Shown one piece after another: positions 15,700-24,807 of a stretch of 64,000 nucleotides of DNA (position 1 is its first letter; the number at the start of each line of letters is the position of its first letter). This DNA is from Gordonia sp. SL306 (lineage in GTDB: Bacteria; Actinomycetota; Actinomycetes; Mycobacteriales; Mycobacteriaceae), in assembly GCF_026625785.1 (NCBI RefSeq), contig NZ_CP113063.1, positions 4,774,001 to 4,838,000 on the forward strand. The letters are read 5' to 3'. The notes below the pieces were generated by a model. It was not told the DNA's origin and made no database searches. It saw only the letters and a program-made list of their open reading frames with translations. The position numbers and the translations under genes are program-made.

Positions 15700-17694
15700 A
15701 TGGGCGTGCTGGACACGATCGGTTCGCCGGCCGACCTGCGGGCGCTGTCGTCGGAGGAGATGACCGCTCTCGCCGCGGAGGTCCGGGAATTCCTCATCGA
15801 GAAGGTCTCGGCCACCGGCGGGCACCTCGGTCCGAATCTCGGCGTGGTGGAGCTGACGCTCGCATTGCACCGCGTCTTCGACTCGCCCGCCGATCCGATC
15901 GTCTTCGACACCGGTCATCAGAGTTACGTCCACAAGATCGTCACCGGCCGCACGGGGGGATTCGACACGCTGCGGCAGAAGGACGGTCTGACCGGCTACC
16001 AGGACCGGGGCGAGAGCGAACACGACTGGGTGGAGTCCTCGCATGCGTCGGCGGCGCTGTCCTACGCCGACGGGCTCGCGAAGGCCTTCGAACTCACCGG
16101 GCAGGACACCCGCACGGTGGTCGCGGTGGTGGGCGACGGCGCGCTCACCGGCGGCATGTGCTGGGAGGCCCTGAACAACATCGCCGGTGGTGACCGGCCG
16201 CTCGTCATCGTCGTCAACGACAACGGACGCTCCTACGCCCCGACGATCGGCGGGCTGGCGCGGCACCTGTCGGGGCTTCGCCTGCAGCCGGGTTACGAGC
16301 GCTTTCTGGACGAGAGCCGCAAGGTGGTCAAGCAGCTGCCCGTCGTCGGGCCGCCGGCCTACGCCGTCCTGCACGGCATGAAGAGCGGGTTGAAGGATCT
16401 GATCGCGCCGCAGGCGATGTTCACCGACCTGGGACTGAAGTACGTCGGCCCGGTCGACGGGCACGACATCGGCGCGTTGGAGTCGGCATTGGGTCATGCG
16501 AAGGCCTTCGGCGGTCCCGTGATCGTGCACACCGTCACCCGTAAGGGGATGGGCTATGCGCCTGCGGAGAACCACGAGGCCGACCAGATGCACTCCACCG
16601 GCATCATCGATCCGCGGACCGGTCGCGCCACCAGTGTCTCGCCGCACGACTGGACGTCAGTGTTCTCGGCCGCCCTGGTCGAGGCGGGGGCACGCCGCGA
16701 CGACGTCGTCGCCATCACGGCAGCCATGCCCGGGCCCACCGGATTGACGCCGTTCGGCGAGAGATTCCCGGAGCGCATGTTCGACGTCGGGATCGCCGAG
16801 CAACACGCGATGACCTCGGCCGCCGGGTTGGCGCTCGGCGGGTTGCATCCGGTGGTCGCGATCTACTCCACGTTCCTCAACCGCGCGTTCGATCAACTGC
16901 TGATGGACGTGGCGCTGCTGCGGCTGCCGGTCACGGTGGTGCTCGACAGGTCGGGGATCACCGGCCCCGACGGTCCCAGCCATCACGGCATGTGGGACCT
17001 GTCGCTGATGTCGCTCGTCCCCGGGCTGCGTGTGGCAGCTCCGCGTGACGCCGTGCGTCTGCGCGAGGAGTTCGACGAGGCGCTCGCCGTCACCGACGGT
17101 CCCACTGCGGTGCGCTTCTCGAAGGGCGCTGTGCCGGAGGACATCCGGGCGGTCGAGCGTCTCGACGACGGCGTCGATGTGCTACATCGGGCCGCACCCG
17201 GGGTCGGAGAGGCATCCGGTGACGTCCTGATCGTCGCGGTCGGTGCGTTCTGCGGGCTCGCGGTCGACACGGCGCAGCGTTTGGGTCGGCAGGGCATCGA
17301 GACGACCGTGGTCGACCCTCGATGGGTGCTGCCGGTCGCCCGGTCGATCCCGGCTCTCGCCGCGCGGCATCGTCTGGTCGTCACGCTGGAGGACAGCGGC
17401 GTGCGCGGTGGCGTCGGGTCGGCGGTCAGCGACGCGCTCTCGATGGCCGATGTCGCGGTTCCGGTGCAACACCGGGGGATACCGCAGGAGTTCGTCACGC
17501 ACGCGTCGCGCGGGGAGTTGCTCGCCGAATTCGGTATCACCGCACAGGATCTCGCGCGCACCATCACGGCGACGGTGGCCGGTATGCAGGCCGTGCCGGG
17601 CATCGACGACACGTCCGACCTCGGTGACCGCACGGAGAGCGCGGAGAGCACGAACGTCGAACCATCGAGTCGGAGCGTCGACCCGGACGCCTGA
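15700..17694 (+). CDS. dxs: 1-deoxy-D-xylulose-5-phosphate synthase
   Basis: The first enzyme of the MEP isoprenoid pathway. It condenses pyruvate with glyceraldehyde 3-phosphate using thiamine diphosphate; 664 aa. The ThDP motif GDGALTGGMCWEALNN, the GHQSYVHKIVTGR region, and the catalytic-Glu segment DVGIAEQHAMTSAAG are intact. The transketolase C domain includes VVDPRWVLPV. ATG 15700 was chosen because GGAGG lies 5-6 nt upstream; an in-frame ATG at 15688 is less well placed. The C-terminal ~30 residues are acidic and Ser-rich and extend past mycobacterial Dxs. A hairpin ends the gene. Confidence 0.96.
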   Translation: MGVLDTIGSPADLRALSSEEMTALAAEVREFLIEKVSATGGHLGPNLGVVELTLALHRVFDSPADPIVFDTGHQSYVHKIVTGRTGGFDTLRQKDGLTGYQDRGESEHDWVESSHASAALSYADGLAKAFELTGQDTRTVVAVVGDGALTGGMCWEALNNIAGGDRPLVIVVNDNGRSYAPTIGGLARHLSGLRLQPGYERFLDESRKVVKQLPVVGPPAYAVLHGMKSGLKDLIAPQAMFTDLGLKYVGPVDGHDIGALESALGHAKAFGGPVIVHTVTRKGMGYAPAENHEADQMHSTGIIDPRTGRATSVSPHDWTSVFSAALVEAGARRDDVVAITAAMPGPTGLTPFGERFPERMFDVGIAEQHAMTSAAGLALGGLHPVVAIYSTFLNRAFDQLLMDVALLRLPVTVVLDRSGITGPDGPSHHGMWDLSLMSLVPGLRVAAPRDAVRLREEFDEALAVTDGPTAVRFSKGAVPEDIRAVERLDDGVDVLHRAAPGVGEASGDVLIVAVGAFCGLAVDTAQRLGRQGIETTVVDPRWVLPVARSIPALAARHRLVVTLEDSGVRGGVGSAVSDALSMADVAVPVQHRGIPQEFVTHASRGELLAEFGITAQDLARTITATVAGMQAVPGIDDTSDLGDRTESAESTNVEPSSRSVDPDA

Positions 17695-17712
17695 GCCCTT
17701 CGGGCGGGCGTC
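17686..17712. terminator. hairpin over convergent stops of dxs and RNase D gene
   Basis: GACGCC (17686-17691) pairs with GGCGTC (17707-17712), and GCCC (17695-17698) with GGGC (17702-17705) around TTC. The structure includes the dxs stop codon and reaches into the RNase D stop codon. Confidence 0.65.
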
Positions 17713-19009
17713 AGTCCGTCGGCTCGACCGTGACGTCGTTCAGCGCTTCGGCGATGGCCGCCGCGCACAGGTCGCGCTGCCACTGCCGGGCGCCGAGCTC
17801 GGCGAGACGATGGTCGACGGACTCCGCGCTTGCGGGGAGATCGACACCATCCCAACACAATTGGCGAACCGTGTCGGGTGCGAGCAGGTTCTCGACCGGG
17901 AGATCGTGCGCTTCGGCGATGTCGCGGACCAGAGGTCGGACCTTGGCCGCACGGGCAGCCGCATCCGGATTGCGCTGATCCCATCGGTTCACCGGTGGGA
18001 GGCCGATCGATGGTGACTTGCGCGACGGCAGTTCGTTGTCCGGCAGTTCGCGGGCGCGCTGTAGCGCCGCGAGCCAGATGCGCGCGTGCCGGCGCTGCCG
18101 GGGTCCACCGAACACCGGCAGCCGGACGAGCTCGGCCTGCGTGGTCGGGTCGGCGTTGGCCGCGGTGACGATCGCCGAGTCCGGCAGGATTCGTCCGGGG
18201 GCGACATCTCGGCGCTGCGCGAGTTCTTCGCGGGCTGTCCACAGTTCCCGGACCGCTGCCAGGGTGCGGGTGTTCTTGATGGTGTGGATGTTGGAGGTCT
18301 TGCGCCAACGGTCGGTCCGCGGCGGCGGGGCCGGACGCTCGAGAACGGCACGGAACTCCTCGCGGGCCCAGTCCGACTTCCCCGCCTCGACCAGCGCGGC
18401 GTCCATCGCGTCGCGTAATTCCACCAGGACCTCGACGTCGAGAGCGGCGTAGTTGAGCCAGTCGTCGGGGAGTGGGCGTCGTGACCAGTCGGCGGCGCCG
18501 TGGCCTTTGACCAGGCCGAGACCGAGGAACTCGGCGACCATGGCCGCGAGATTCACCTTGGCCAGGCCGAGTAGACGTCCGGCCAGCTCGGTGTCGTAGA
18601 GATCCCGGCAGACGAAGCCGAGTTCGCGCAGACACGGCAGGTCCTGGTCGGCGGCGTGCAGAACCCATTCCGGGCCGTCGAGGGCGGCGATGACAGGTGC
18701 GAGCGCGTCCGGGTGTTCGATCGGGTCGAGCAGAAAGGAGCCGGCGCCGAGCCGTCTGATCTGCACCAGATACGCCCGCTGGGAGTAGCGGTAGCCCGAC
18801 GCCCGTTCGGTGTCGACCGCGATCGGCCCGTCGGCCGCCGTGATCAGCGCGGCCGCCTCGGCGAACTCCGACGGCGTGGTGAGCACCGCGGGAACGCCGT
18901 CGGCGGGGTGGAGGAGCGGAGTCGTGGGCGGTCCGGCCGGTTCGCCTGCTTGCGCGTCGTCGGGCTCACCCGGTGGTGGGCCCGTGGGCTGATCGTCACC
19001 GGTGGTCAT
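17711..19009 (-). CDS. ribonuclease D-type 3'-5' exoribonuclease with HRDC domain
   Basis: A 432-aa exonuclease of the DEDDy class, acting in RNA 3' trimming. Exo motifs: I IAVDTERASGYRYSQRAYLV, II LHAADQDLPCL, and III NYAALDVEVLVELRD with the catalytic Tyr. An HRDC domain follows from about residue 235 (TIKNTRTLAAVRELWTAREE). The N-terminal 40 residues are Pro/Gly-rich. It starts 18 bp after the DUF3000 gene on the same strand, so the two form an operon as in mycobacteria (Rv2680-Rv2681). No strong Shine-Dalgarno is seen. Confidence 0.9.
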   Translation of the reverse strand: MTTGDDQPTGPPPGEPDDAQAGEPAGPPTTPLLHPADGVPAVLTTPSEFAEAAALITAADGPIAVDTERASGYRYSQRAYLVQIRRLGAGSFLLDPIEHPDALAPVIAALDGPEWVLHAADQDLPCLRELGFVCRDLYDTELAGRLLGLAKVNLAAMVAEFLGLGLVKGHGAADWSRRPLPDDWLNYAALDVEVLVELRDAMDAALVEAGKSDWAREEFRAVLERPAPPPRTDRWRKTSNIHTIKNTRTLAAVRELWTAREELAQRRDVAPGRILPDSAIVTAANADPTTQAELVRLPVFGGPRQRRHARIWLAALQRARELPDNELPSRKSPSIGLPPVNRWDQRNPDAAARAAKVRPLVRDIAEAHDLPVENLLAPDTVRQLCWDGVDLPASAESVDHRLAELGARQWQRDLCAAAIAEALNDVTVEPTD

Positions 19010-19027
19010 GGCCGAATCCGTGGCGAC

Positions 19028-19660
19028 TCAGACCGAACCCAGCTCGGTGACGCCGGCCGGTGGCAGTCCGGCCGCCGCTGACAGGACATCGCAGAACGCC
19101 TCGAGGTGCGCACCGAGGTCGAGGCCGGTCGCGGTCCACGAGGCGCGCAGTTCGAGCTGATGAGCCCGCGGCGGCCCGGCGATGTCGCCGTAGCGCACCG
19201 ACGTCGTCGAGGTGACGGTGCCGCCGAGTGCGGTCACCTCGACGACGCGTTCCGTCGACGACGCCTCGGTGGTGGCGGTCTCGCCCGGCGGCACGCCGAG
19301 GGCATCGGACAGCCAGCTCCAGGCCACCTCGGGTAGGAGCGGGTCCATTGCGAGCGCGGCCTCCACCTCGGCCTGGATGTAGGCGACCAGGCGCATCGTC
19401 CCGTTCCAGGCGTCCTGGCCTGCCGGGTCGTAGAGGAGGATCAGGCGGCCGAAGGAACTGCCGGTCGAGTCGACCGGGATCTCGTCGGCATCGTCGGTAC
19501 CGGGCCGGACCTCGGCACCCACCGCGTAGCTGTAGGGGGCCAACCGTTGCGGTGGGCGGATCGGACCGACCTCGATTTCCGGCCGGATCCGCGCGGCGTG
19601 CAATGACTCGACCGCGGTGCGGAAGTCAGCAGGCTCCGTCGGAGCTCCAGAAGAGGTCAC
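19028..19660 (-). CDS. DUF3000 family protein
   Basis: A 210-aa soluble protein, equivalent to Rv2680. Conserved parts are FRTAVESLHAARIRPEIEVG, PPQRLAPYSYAVGAEV, GRLILLYDPAGQDAWNGTMR, and a C-terminal LRASWTATGLDLGAHLEAFC. It is of the DUF3000 type; function unknown. GTG 19660 was chosen because TACCGT lies 6 nt upstream with no ribosome-binding site, suggesting a leaderless mRNA. Longer in-frame reading upstream runs antisense to hemE. It forms an operon with the RNase D gene. Confidence 0.85.
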   Translation of the reverse strand: MTSSGAPTEPADFRTAVESLHAARIRPEIEVGPIRPPQRLAPYSYAVGAEVRPGTDDADEIPVDSTGSSFGRLILLYDPAGQDAWNGTMRLVAYIQAEVEAALAMDPLLPEVAWSWLSDALGVPPGETATTEASSTERVVEVTALGGTVTSTTSVRYGDIAGPPRAHQLELRASWTATGLDLGAHLEAFCDVLSAAAGLPPAGVTELGSV

Positions 19661-19729
19661 CGTTCGACGGTAGGGCGGGCCACCCCACCGCCGTCGGAGG
19701 CGCGCCGACACATGGCAGAGTAGGCAGTG

Positions 19730-20797
19730 ATGTCCGAGAAAACGCGATCCCAGGCCCGTCGTGCGCACCATCGTCCGCTGGTCGCCGCCGCCACCGGTGG
19801 GACACCCAGCCGTCGACCCGTGTGGTTCATGCGCCAGGCCGGGCGATCCCTGCCGGAGTACCGCGCCATCCGGGCCGACCACGGGATGCTCGAGTCGTGC
19901 TTCGATCCGGAATTGGTCTGCGAGATCACCATGCAGCCCGTGCGCAGGCACGACGTGGATGCCGCGATCCTGTTCTCCGACATCGTGGTGCCGTTGAAGG
20001 CAGCGGGCATCGACCTCGACATCGTGGCAGGCACCGGGCCGGTGATCGCGCAGCCGATCCGGACGTCCGCCGACGTCGCGGCACTGCCGCGGCTGGAGCC
20101 CGAATCCGTCGGCGCGATCGCCGGTGCGATCGAGCTCCTTCTCGACGAACTTCCCGAGGCCGCGGCACTGATCGGGTTCGCGGGCGCGCCGTTCACCCTG
20201 GCGTCGTACCTGATCGAGGGCGGCCCGAGCCGGAACTACGCGCGGACCAAGTCGTTGATGCACGGTGAACCCGAGACGTGGCATGCCCTGATGGGCCGGC
20301 TCGCCGACATCACCATCGCCTTCCTGCGCGTCCAGCTCGACGCGGGCGTCGATGCCGTTCAGTTGTTCGACTCCTGGGCCGGCATGTTGTCGCTCGCCGA
20401 CTACCAGACCTATGTGGCGCCGCACAGTGCACGTGTCTTCGCCGAGGTCGCCGACTACGGCGTGCCCCGCATCCACTTCGGCGTCGGAACCGGCGAACTG
20501 CTGGCCGCGATGGCCGACGCGGGCGCCGACGTGATCGGGGTCGACTGGCGCGTGCCCCTCGACGAGGCGGTGCGCCGGGTCGGACCCGGAAAAGCCGTCC
20601 AGGGCAACCTGGACCCGACGCTCCTGTTCGCCGGTTCCGACGTCGTCGAGCGTGAGGTCCGGCGGGTGATCGCCGACGGCGAGCGGGCGGTCCGCGCGGG
20701 CGCGACCGGGCACATCGTCAACCTGGGCCACGGTGTGCTGCCCGACACCGACCCCGAGGTGCTCACCCGGGCCGTCGAGCTGATCCACACGATCTGA
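19730..20797 (+). CDS. hemE: uroporphyrinogen III decarboxylase
   Basis: Decarboxylates the four acetate side chains of uroporphyrinogen III to give coproporphyrinogen III; 355 aa. The N-terminal signature RPVWFMRQAGRSLPEYRAIR, the substrate-site FSDIVVPLKAAG, the LIGFAGAPFTLASYLIEGG strand and the DAVQLFDSWAGMLS region are all normal. The start is ATG 19730 or the adjoining GTG 19727. The stop overlaps the next gene by one base (TGATG), coupling translation to cgoX. It is divergent from the DUF3000 gene across 66-69 bp. Confidence 0.96.
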   Translation: MSEKTRSQARRAHHRPLVAAATGGTPSRRPVWFMRQAGRSLPEYRAIRADHGMLESCFDPELVCEITMQPVRRHDVDAAILFSDIVVPLKAAGIDLDIVAGTGPVIAQPIRTSADVAALPRLEPESVGAIAGAIELLLDELPEAAALIGFAGAPFTLASYLIEGGPSRNYARTKSLMHGEPETWHALMGRLADITIAFLRVQLDAGVDAVQLFDSWAGMLSLADYQTYVAPHSARVFAEVADYGVPRIHFGVGTGELLAAMADAGADVIGVDWRVPLDEAVRRVGPGKAVQGNLDPTLLFAGSDVVEREVRRVIADGERAVRAGATGHIVNLGHGVLPDTDPEVLTRAVELIHTI

Positions 20798-22185
20798 TGA
20801 CGCGGGTCGCGGTGGTCGGCGGCGGCATCTCCGGACTGACGGCCGCATACCGACTGCGCCGGGCACTGGGCCACGACGCGCAGATCGACCTCTTCCAAGC
20901 GGGTGAGCGACTGGGCGGCGACCTGCGGACCCTGGAGGTCGGTGGTCAACCCGTCGACGTGGGGGCCGAGGCGTTCATCGTGCGCCGGCCGGAGGCGCTG
21001 GACCTGATCACCGAACTCGGACTGTCCGACCGGATCGTCTCGCCGACCGCGCGTCGGCCTGCGGTCTGGGCCGGGGGGCGGCTGCACCCGATGCCCACCC
21101 CGGCGCTGATGGGCATCCCCGTCGGCGCGGAAGCCGTTGCCGGACTGGCCGATCCGGACGACTTGGACCGGATCCGGGCCGAACCAGAGCGAACCCTCGA
21201 CTGGCATGCGGACAGCGCACCGACGGTGGGGGAGCTGGTGGCGGACCGCTTCGGCCCGTCGGTTGTCGCGCGCAGCGTCGACCCCATGCTGGGTGGCGTC
21301 TACTCGAGCCTGGCGGGCGACATCGGCGTGCGCGAGTCGATTCCGGCCCTCGCGGCCCGCCTCGATGCCGGCGCACCGAGTCTGTCGGCGGCGGTGGCGG
21401 ATCTGACCTCCCAGGCGACGGGGTCCGGTCCGGTGTTCGGGACGCTGATCGGCGGGTACTCCGTACTGCTCGACACCCTGGCGGACGCCGCCGGGATCGA
21501 ACCGCAGTTCTGCTCGTTCGTCACAGGAGTGACGCCACGGTCGGGTGGCTGGACCCTCGACCTGGGTGACCGGGCCGCCGACTACGACGGGGTGGTGCTG
21601 GCGATCCCGGCCTGGCTGGCCGGCCACATCCTGCGCCGCTCGCTGCCGGACCTCGCCGCTCCGCTGATCGCCGTCCAGCGGGCCTCATCGGTGGTGGTGT
21701 CCATCGCGCTCGCGCCGGGCACGCCGCTGCCGGACCATTCCGGGGTGCTCGTGGCCACCGGAGACAGCTTGCGCGCCAAGGCCTTCACCTTCAGCTCGCA
21801 GAAGTGGCCGCATCTGTCGGGCGACGACCGTCCGGTGTCTGTGCGGGCGTCCTTCGGCAGGTTCGGCGCCCCGGTGCCCGACGACTGCAACGAGGAAGGA
21901 GTCGACACCCGGATTCGCGACGAGGCTCTGGAGGATCTCGACGACGTCTGTCGGGCGGCGGGAGTCCCGGCGCCGTCGGCACGCGTGACCGACGTGTTCG
22001 TGCAGCGCTGGACGAACGGGTTGCCGGTCTATCGTCCGGGACACCTGGCGGCCATGGCCGACGTCGTGCGGTCACGGCCCGCCCGCCTGGCTTTCGCGGG
22101 CTCCGCCTACGCCGGGGTCGGCGTACCGGCCTGCATCGGCCAGGCCGGGCGCGCGGTGACCGACCTGCTCGCGGATCTCACCTGA
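20797..22185 (+). CDS. hemY: coproporphyrinogen III oxidase (HemY/CgoX type)
   Basis: A 462-aa FAD enzyme. It begins MTRVAVVGGGISGLTAAYRL with the dinucleotide fold, has the GGDLRTLEVGGQPVDVGAEA motif, and ends with FAGSAYAGVGVPACIGQAG. By sequence it is of the HemY family once called protoporphyrinogen oxidase. In actinobacteria with ChdC this enzyme makes coproporphyrin III instead, and a chdC gene follows here. It starts on the last base of the hemE stop. The mycobacterial counterpart is Rv2677c. Confidence 0.93.
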   Translation: MTRVAVVGGGISGLTAAYRLRRALGHDAQIDLFQAGERLGGDLRTLEVGGQPVDVGAEAFIVRRPEALDLITELGLSDRIVSPTARRPAVWAGGRLHPMPTPALMGIPVGAEAVAGLADPDDLDRIRAEPERTLDWHADSAPTVGELVADRFGPSVVARSVDPMLGGVYSSLAGDIGVRESIPALAARLDAGAPSLSAAVADLTSQATGSGPVFGTLIGGYSVLLDTLADAAGIEPQFCSFVTGVTPRSGGWTLDLGDRAADYDGVVLAIPAWLAGHILRRSLPDLAAPLIAVQRASSVVVSIALAPGTPLPDHSGVLVATGDSLRAKAFTFSSQKWPHLSGDDRPVSVRASFGRFGAPVPDDCNEEGVDTRIRDEALEDLDDVCRAAGVPAPSARVTDVFVQRWTNGLPVYRPGHLAAMADVVRSRPARLAFAGSAYAGVGVPACIGQAGRAVTDLLADLT

Positions 22186-22251
22186 TCGAGCCGACCTCGA
22201 CTCGCTCGACCTGACTGTCCGGATGGTTTCGTCCGGTGGCACCATGAACCC

Positions 22252-22947
22252 ATGAGCCGCTTGGACTATGCAGAACTCAATGCCACCGTTCGTTATCTGA
22301 TGTTCTCGGTGTTCGCGGTCCGCCCCGGCGAGCTCGGGACCGACCGCGATCAGGCGAAGGCCGACGCCACGGACTTCGTCAAGTCGCTGGAGGACTCCGG
22401 GGTGGTGGTCCGCGGCGTGTACGACGTCTCCGGCCTGCGCGCCGACGCCGACTTCATGATCTGGTGGCATGCCGAGGAGGTCGAGCAGCTACAGGCGGCG
22501 TATGCGCGGTTCCGTCGGGAGACGATCCTCGGAAAGGCGTGCGATGCGGTGTGGAGCAACGTCGCATTGCATCGTCCGGCCGAGTTCAACAAGAGTCACA
22601 TCCCGGCGTTCCTGGCCGGCGAGGAGCCCGGCAACTACATCTGCGTCTACCCGTTCGTCCGGTCCTACGAGTGGTACCTGCTGCCCGACGAGGAACGCCG
22701 CAAGATGCTCGCCGACCACGGCATGGCCGCCCGCGCCTACAAAGATGTCCGAGCCAACACCGTGTCGTCGTTCGCGCTCGGCGACTACGAGTGGCTGCTC
22801 GCCTTCGAGGCGCCGGAGTTGCACCGGATCGTCGACCTCATGCGCGACCTGCGCGCCACCGAGGCACGTCTGCACGTACGTGAGGAGACCCCGTTCTTCA
22901 CCGGCCCGCGGGTCGAACCCACCGCGCTGATCGATGCACTGCCCTGA
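22252..22947 (+). CDS. chdC: coproheme decarboxylase ChdC (HemQ)
   Basis: A 231-aa chlorite-dismutase-fold enzyme that decarboxylates iron-coproporphyrin III to heme b with peroxide, the last step of the coproporphyrin pathway. The catalytic Tyr133 lies in VYPFVRSYEWYLLP and the proximal His156 in ADHGMAARAY. It follows hemE and cgoX, completing the lower part of the pathway, although ferrochelatase is not in this window. No Shine-Dalgarno precedes ATG 22252; CACCAT 6 nt upstream is a weak -10 and the gene may be leaderless. Equivalent to Rv2676c. Confidence 0.95.
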   Translation: MSRLDYAELNATVRYLMFSVFAVRPGELGTDRDQAKADATDFVKSLEDSGVVVRGVYDVSGLRADADFMIWWHAEEVEQLQAAYARFRRETILGKACDAVWSNVALHRPAEFNKSHIPAFLAGEEPGNYICVYPFVRSYEWYLLPDEERRKMLADHGMAARAYKDVRANTVSSFALGDYEWLLAFEAPELHRIVDLMRDLRATEARLHVREETPFFTGPRVEPTALIDALP

Positions 22948-22957
22948 GTGTTGCGTG

Positions 22958-23016
22958 GTCTCGATATGCCGACGAACCTCGATATGCCGACGAACGGAGT
23001 GAGGGCGTATCGAGAC
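22958..23016. repeat. intergenic palindromic repeat with internal 18-bp duplication
   Basis: GTCTCGATA at 22958-22966 and TATCGAGAC at 23008-23016 are perfect 9-bp inverted ends. Inside, an 18-bp unit (CTCGATATGCCGACGAAC) is present twice in tandem at 22960-22977 and 22978-22995, then GGAGTGAGGGCG. It sits between the convergent chdC and msrB genes and may terminate both. It looks like a copy of a dispersed actinobacterial hairpin repeat. Confidence 0.75.
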
Positions 23017-23021
23017 TGCTC

Positions 23022-23450
23022 TCAGTCCTCGGCCGGCTCGAGCGTGAGGCTGATGGAGTTGATGCAGTACCGGAGATCGGTCGGGGTGTCGTAGCCCTCG
23101 CCTTCGAAGACGTGGCCCAGGTGGCTGCCGCAGTTGGCGCACAGCACCTCGACGCGGCGCATACCGAGTGAGCTGTCGACGCGTTCGATGATGGCGTCCC
23201 CGGCGAGCGGGGAGAAGAACGACGGCCATCCGCAGTGCGACTCGAATTTCTGCTCGCTGCGGAACAGTTCGGCCTCGCACGCGCGGCAGCGGTACACGCC
23301 GAGGGTTGTGGTGTCGGTGTACTCGCCGGTGAACGGTGCCTCGGTGCCTGCCTGCCGCAGGACGCGATACTCCGCTGGGGTCAGCCGTTCACGCCACTGC
23401 TCGTCGGTGATCTCGGCGGCATGGGAGTCGGCAGGAGGGTTCGAGGTCAT
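23022..23450 (-). CDS. msrB: peptide-methionine (R)-S-oxide reductase
   Basis: A 142-aa repair enzyme for oxidised methionine. Zinc-binding pairs CRAC (near residue 54) and CANC (near 103) are present, with SHCGWPSFFSPL. The catalytic Cys lies in LRYCINSISL near the C-terminus. The start ATG 23450 overlaps the aftC stop as ATGA, with GGAGAA just upstream inside aftC, so translation is coupled. The same pair (Rv2673-Rv2674) occurs in mycobacteria. Confidence 0.96.
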   Translation of the reverse strand: MTSNPPADSHAAEITDEQWRERLTPAEYRVLRQAGTEAPFTGEYTDTTTLGVYRCRACEAELFRSEQKFESHCGWPSFFSPLAGDAIIERVDSSLGMRRVEVLCANCGSHLGHVFEGEGYDTPTDLRYCINSISLTLEPAED

Positions 23451-24733
23451 TTCTCCACGGTAGCCACTGCGCCGCGACCCTCGCCACCGTCGCCGGACCG
23501 CTCGGTCGGCGACGGCTCACCGACATCGGCTGCGGCGTCGTCGTCGAGCGACGTGACGCCGTCGCGACGCATGTCGAGGTATCGGAACAGCAGCGAGCAG
23601 AAGACTGCGATCATCAGCAGCGACCAGCCCCAGGTGACCTTGTTGAACTCCAGCTGCCGGCCGAAGGCTTCCCACCGTACGGAGTAGAACGAGTCGAAAC
23701 TCATGCAGCCGTACACGCCCAGCCATGCCGGCCAGTTGCGCATCGTCGAACCGGTGAGGAAGACGGTCATCAGCAGCGGGAACAGGAGCATCGAGTAGTA
23801 GCCCTGACCCAGTGCGCCCACCAGGAAGGTGGTCACCAGCAGCACCCCCGACGACGTGGTGAGCCACAGGAGCTCGTCGGTGCGACGGTAGTAGCGATAG
23901 AGGAACCAGAGGGCGAACACCGCCATGGCCAGGAACGCGACGCGGAGCAGGATGATCAGCCAGTCCGCGACCCCGAAGTAGGCGCCGTTGCCCGCGATCG
24001 AGCTGTTGTAGTAATCCCGGGCCTCGTTGAGATACGGCAACGTCCGGCTGATGAATTCCTTCGGATCCACGACGAGCGGCCAGGCCACCACGGTCAGGAT
24101 CACCGGAATCCCGATGGCGGTGATCAGGACCCGCCACTGTCGGTTGAGCAGTGGCAGCAGCAGCAGCGGCAACAACACGGGTTTCACCGCGATCGTGAGT
24201 GCGATCGGGACCCCGGCCCAGAGATCTCGGCGCCGCATCATCAGCAACATGAAGGCGAGCATGCCCAGCAGGACGAAGGAGTTGAAGTTCGTGAAGATCA
24301 GTGTGTGCGCGACGGTCTCGGTACTGAAGAAGAAGAACAGCACCACCGGCACCACCCACGACCGCGCGGAGTAGCCGAAGAGTTTGGCGAGCAGGTACGC
24401 GCTGGCGATGAGCGCCAGGACGCTGATCGCGATGAACAGCCAGCGCGCCCGCTCGGGATCGACGATGGCCATCGGGGCCATCAGCAGGGTTCCCGACGGC
24501 GGGTACAGGTAGTGGGGATCGACGGTGTTGAGGTTCTCGCCGTAGACCGGTTGACGATTCAGGAACTGCAGGGCTGCCTGATAGACGGGCTTGAAGTCGT
24601 CGGTGCGGTCGCCGTTGACGCCGAGGATCACCGAGCGGTGGAAGATCATCATGATGGTGATCGGCCACAACACCAGCGGGATGATTCGCTGCGCACTCAT
24701 CTGCGGGTGGAGGTACCTGTCGAGAATCGCCAC
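23447..24733 (-). CDS. aftC: alpha-(1->3)-arabinofuranosyltransferase AftC
   Basis: A GT-C polytopic membrane glycosyltransferase of 428 aa. It adds alpha-1,3-linked arabinofuranose from decaprenyl-phosphoarabinose to branch arabinan of arabinogalactan and lipoarabinomannan. The protein has about ten transmembrane helices, an early TDDFKPVYQAALQFLNRQPV loop with the acidic residues typical of GT-C enzymes, and a long hydrophilic C-tail. AftC is assigned by motif class plus synteny with Rv2673; another GT87 role cannot be fully excluded. GTG 24733 follows TACGGT by 6 nt, a leaderless arrangement. It is coupled to msrB. Confidence 0.85.
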   Translation of the reverse strand: MAILDRYLHPQMSAQRIIPLVLWPITIMMIFHRSVILGVNGDRTDDFKPVYQAALQFLNRQPVYGENLNTVDPHYLYPPSGTLLMAPMAIVDPERARWLFIAISVLALIASAYLLAKLFGYSARSWVVPVVLFFFFSTETVAHTLIFTNFNSFVLLGMLAFMLLMMRRRDLWAGVPIALTIAVKPVLLPLLLLPLLNRQWRVLITAIGIPVILTVVAWPLVVDPKEFISRTLPYLNEARDYYNSSIAGNGAYFGVADWLIILLRVAFLAMAVFALWFLYRYYRRTDELLWLTTSSGVLLVTTFLVGALGQGYYSMLLFPLLMTVFLTGSTMRNWPAWLGVYGCMSFDSFYSVRWEAFGRQLEFNKVTWGWSLLMIAVFCSLLFRYLDMRRDGVTSLDDDAAADVGEPSPTERSGDGGEGRGAVATVEK

Positions 24734-24807
24734 CCGCGAACCGTACTACGTCGGCGCGCCCACATCCGCACAGCCTGTGTCCTTCGCGCTGCGCCGGTGC
24801 AGGTCGG

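Noticed and set aside
14191..16647. 818-codon minus-strand frame
   Set aside because: It is antisense to the RNA methyltransferase and dxs, both with intact motifs. Such long shadow frames are expected at this GC content.
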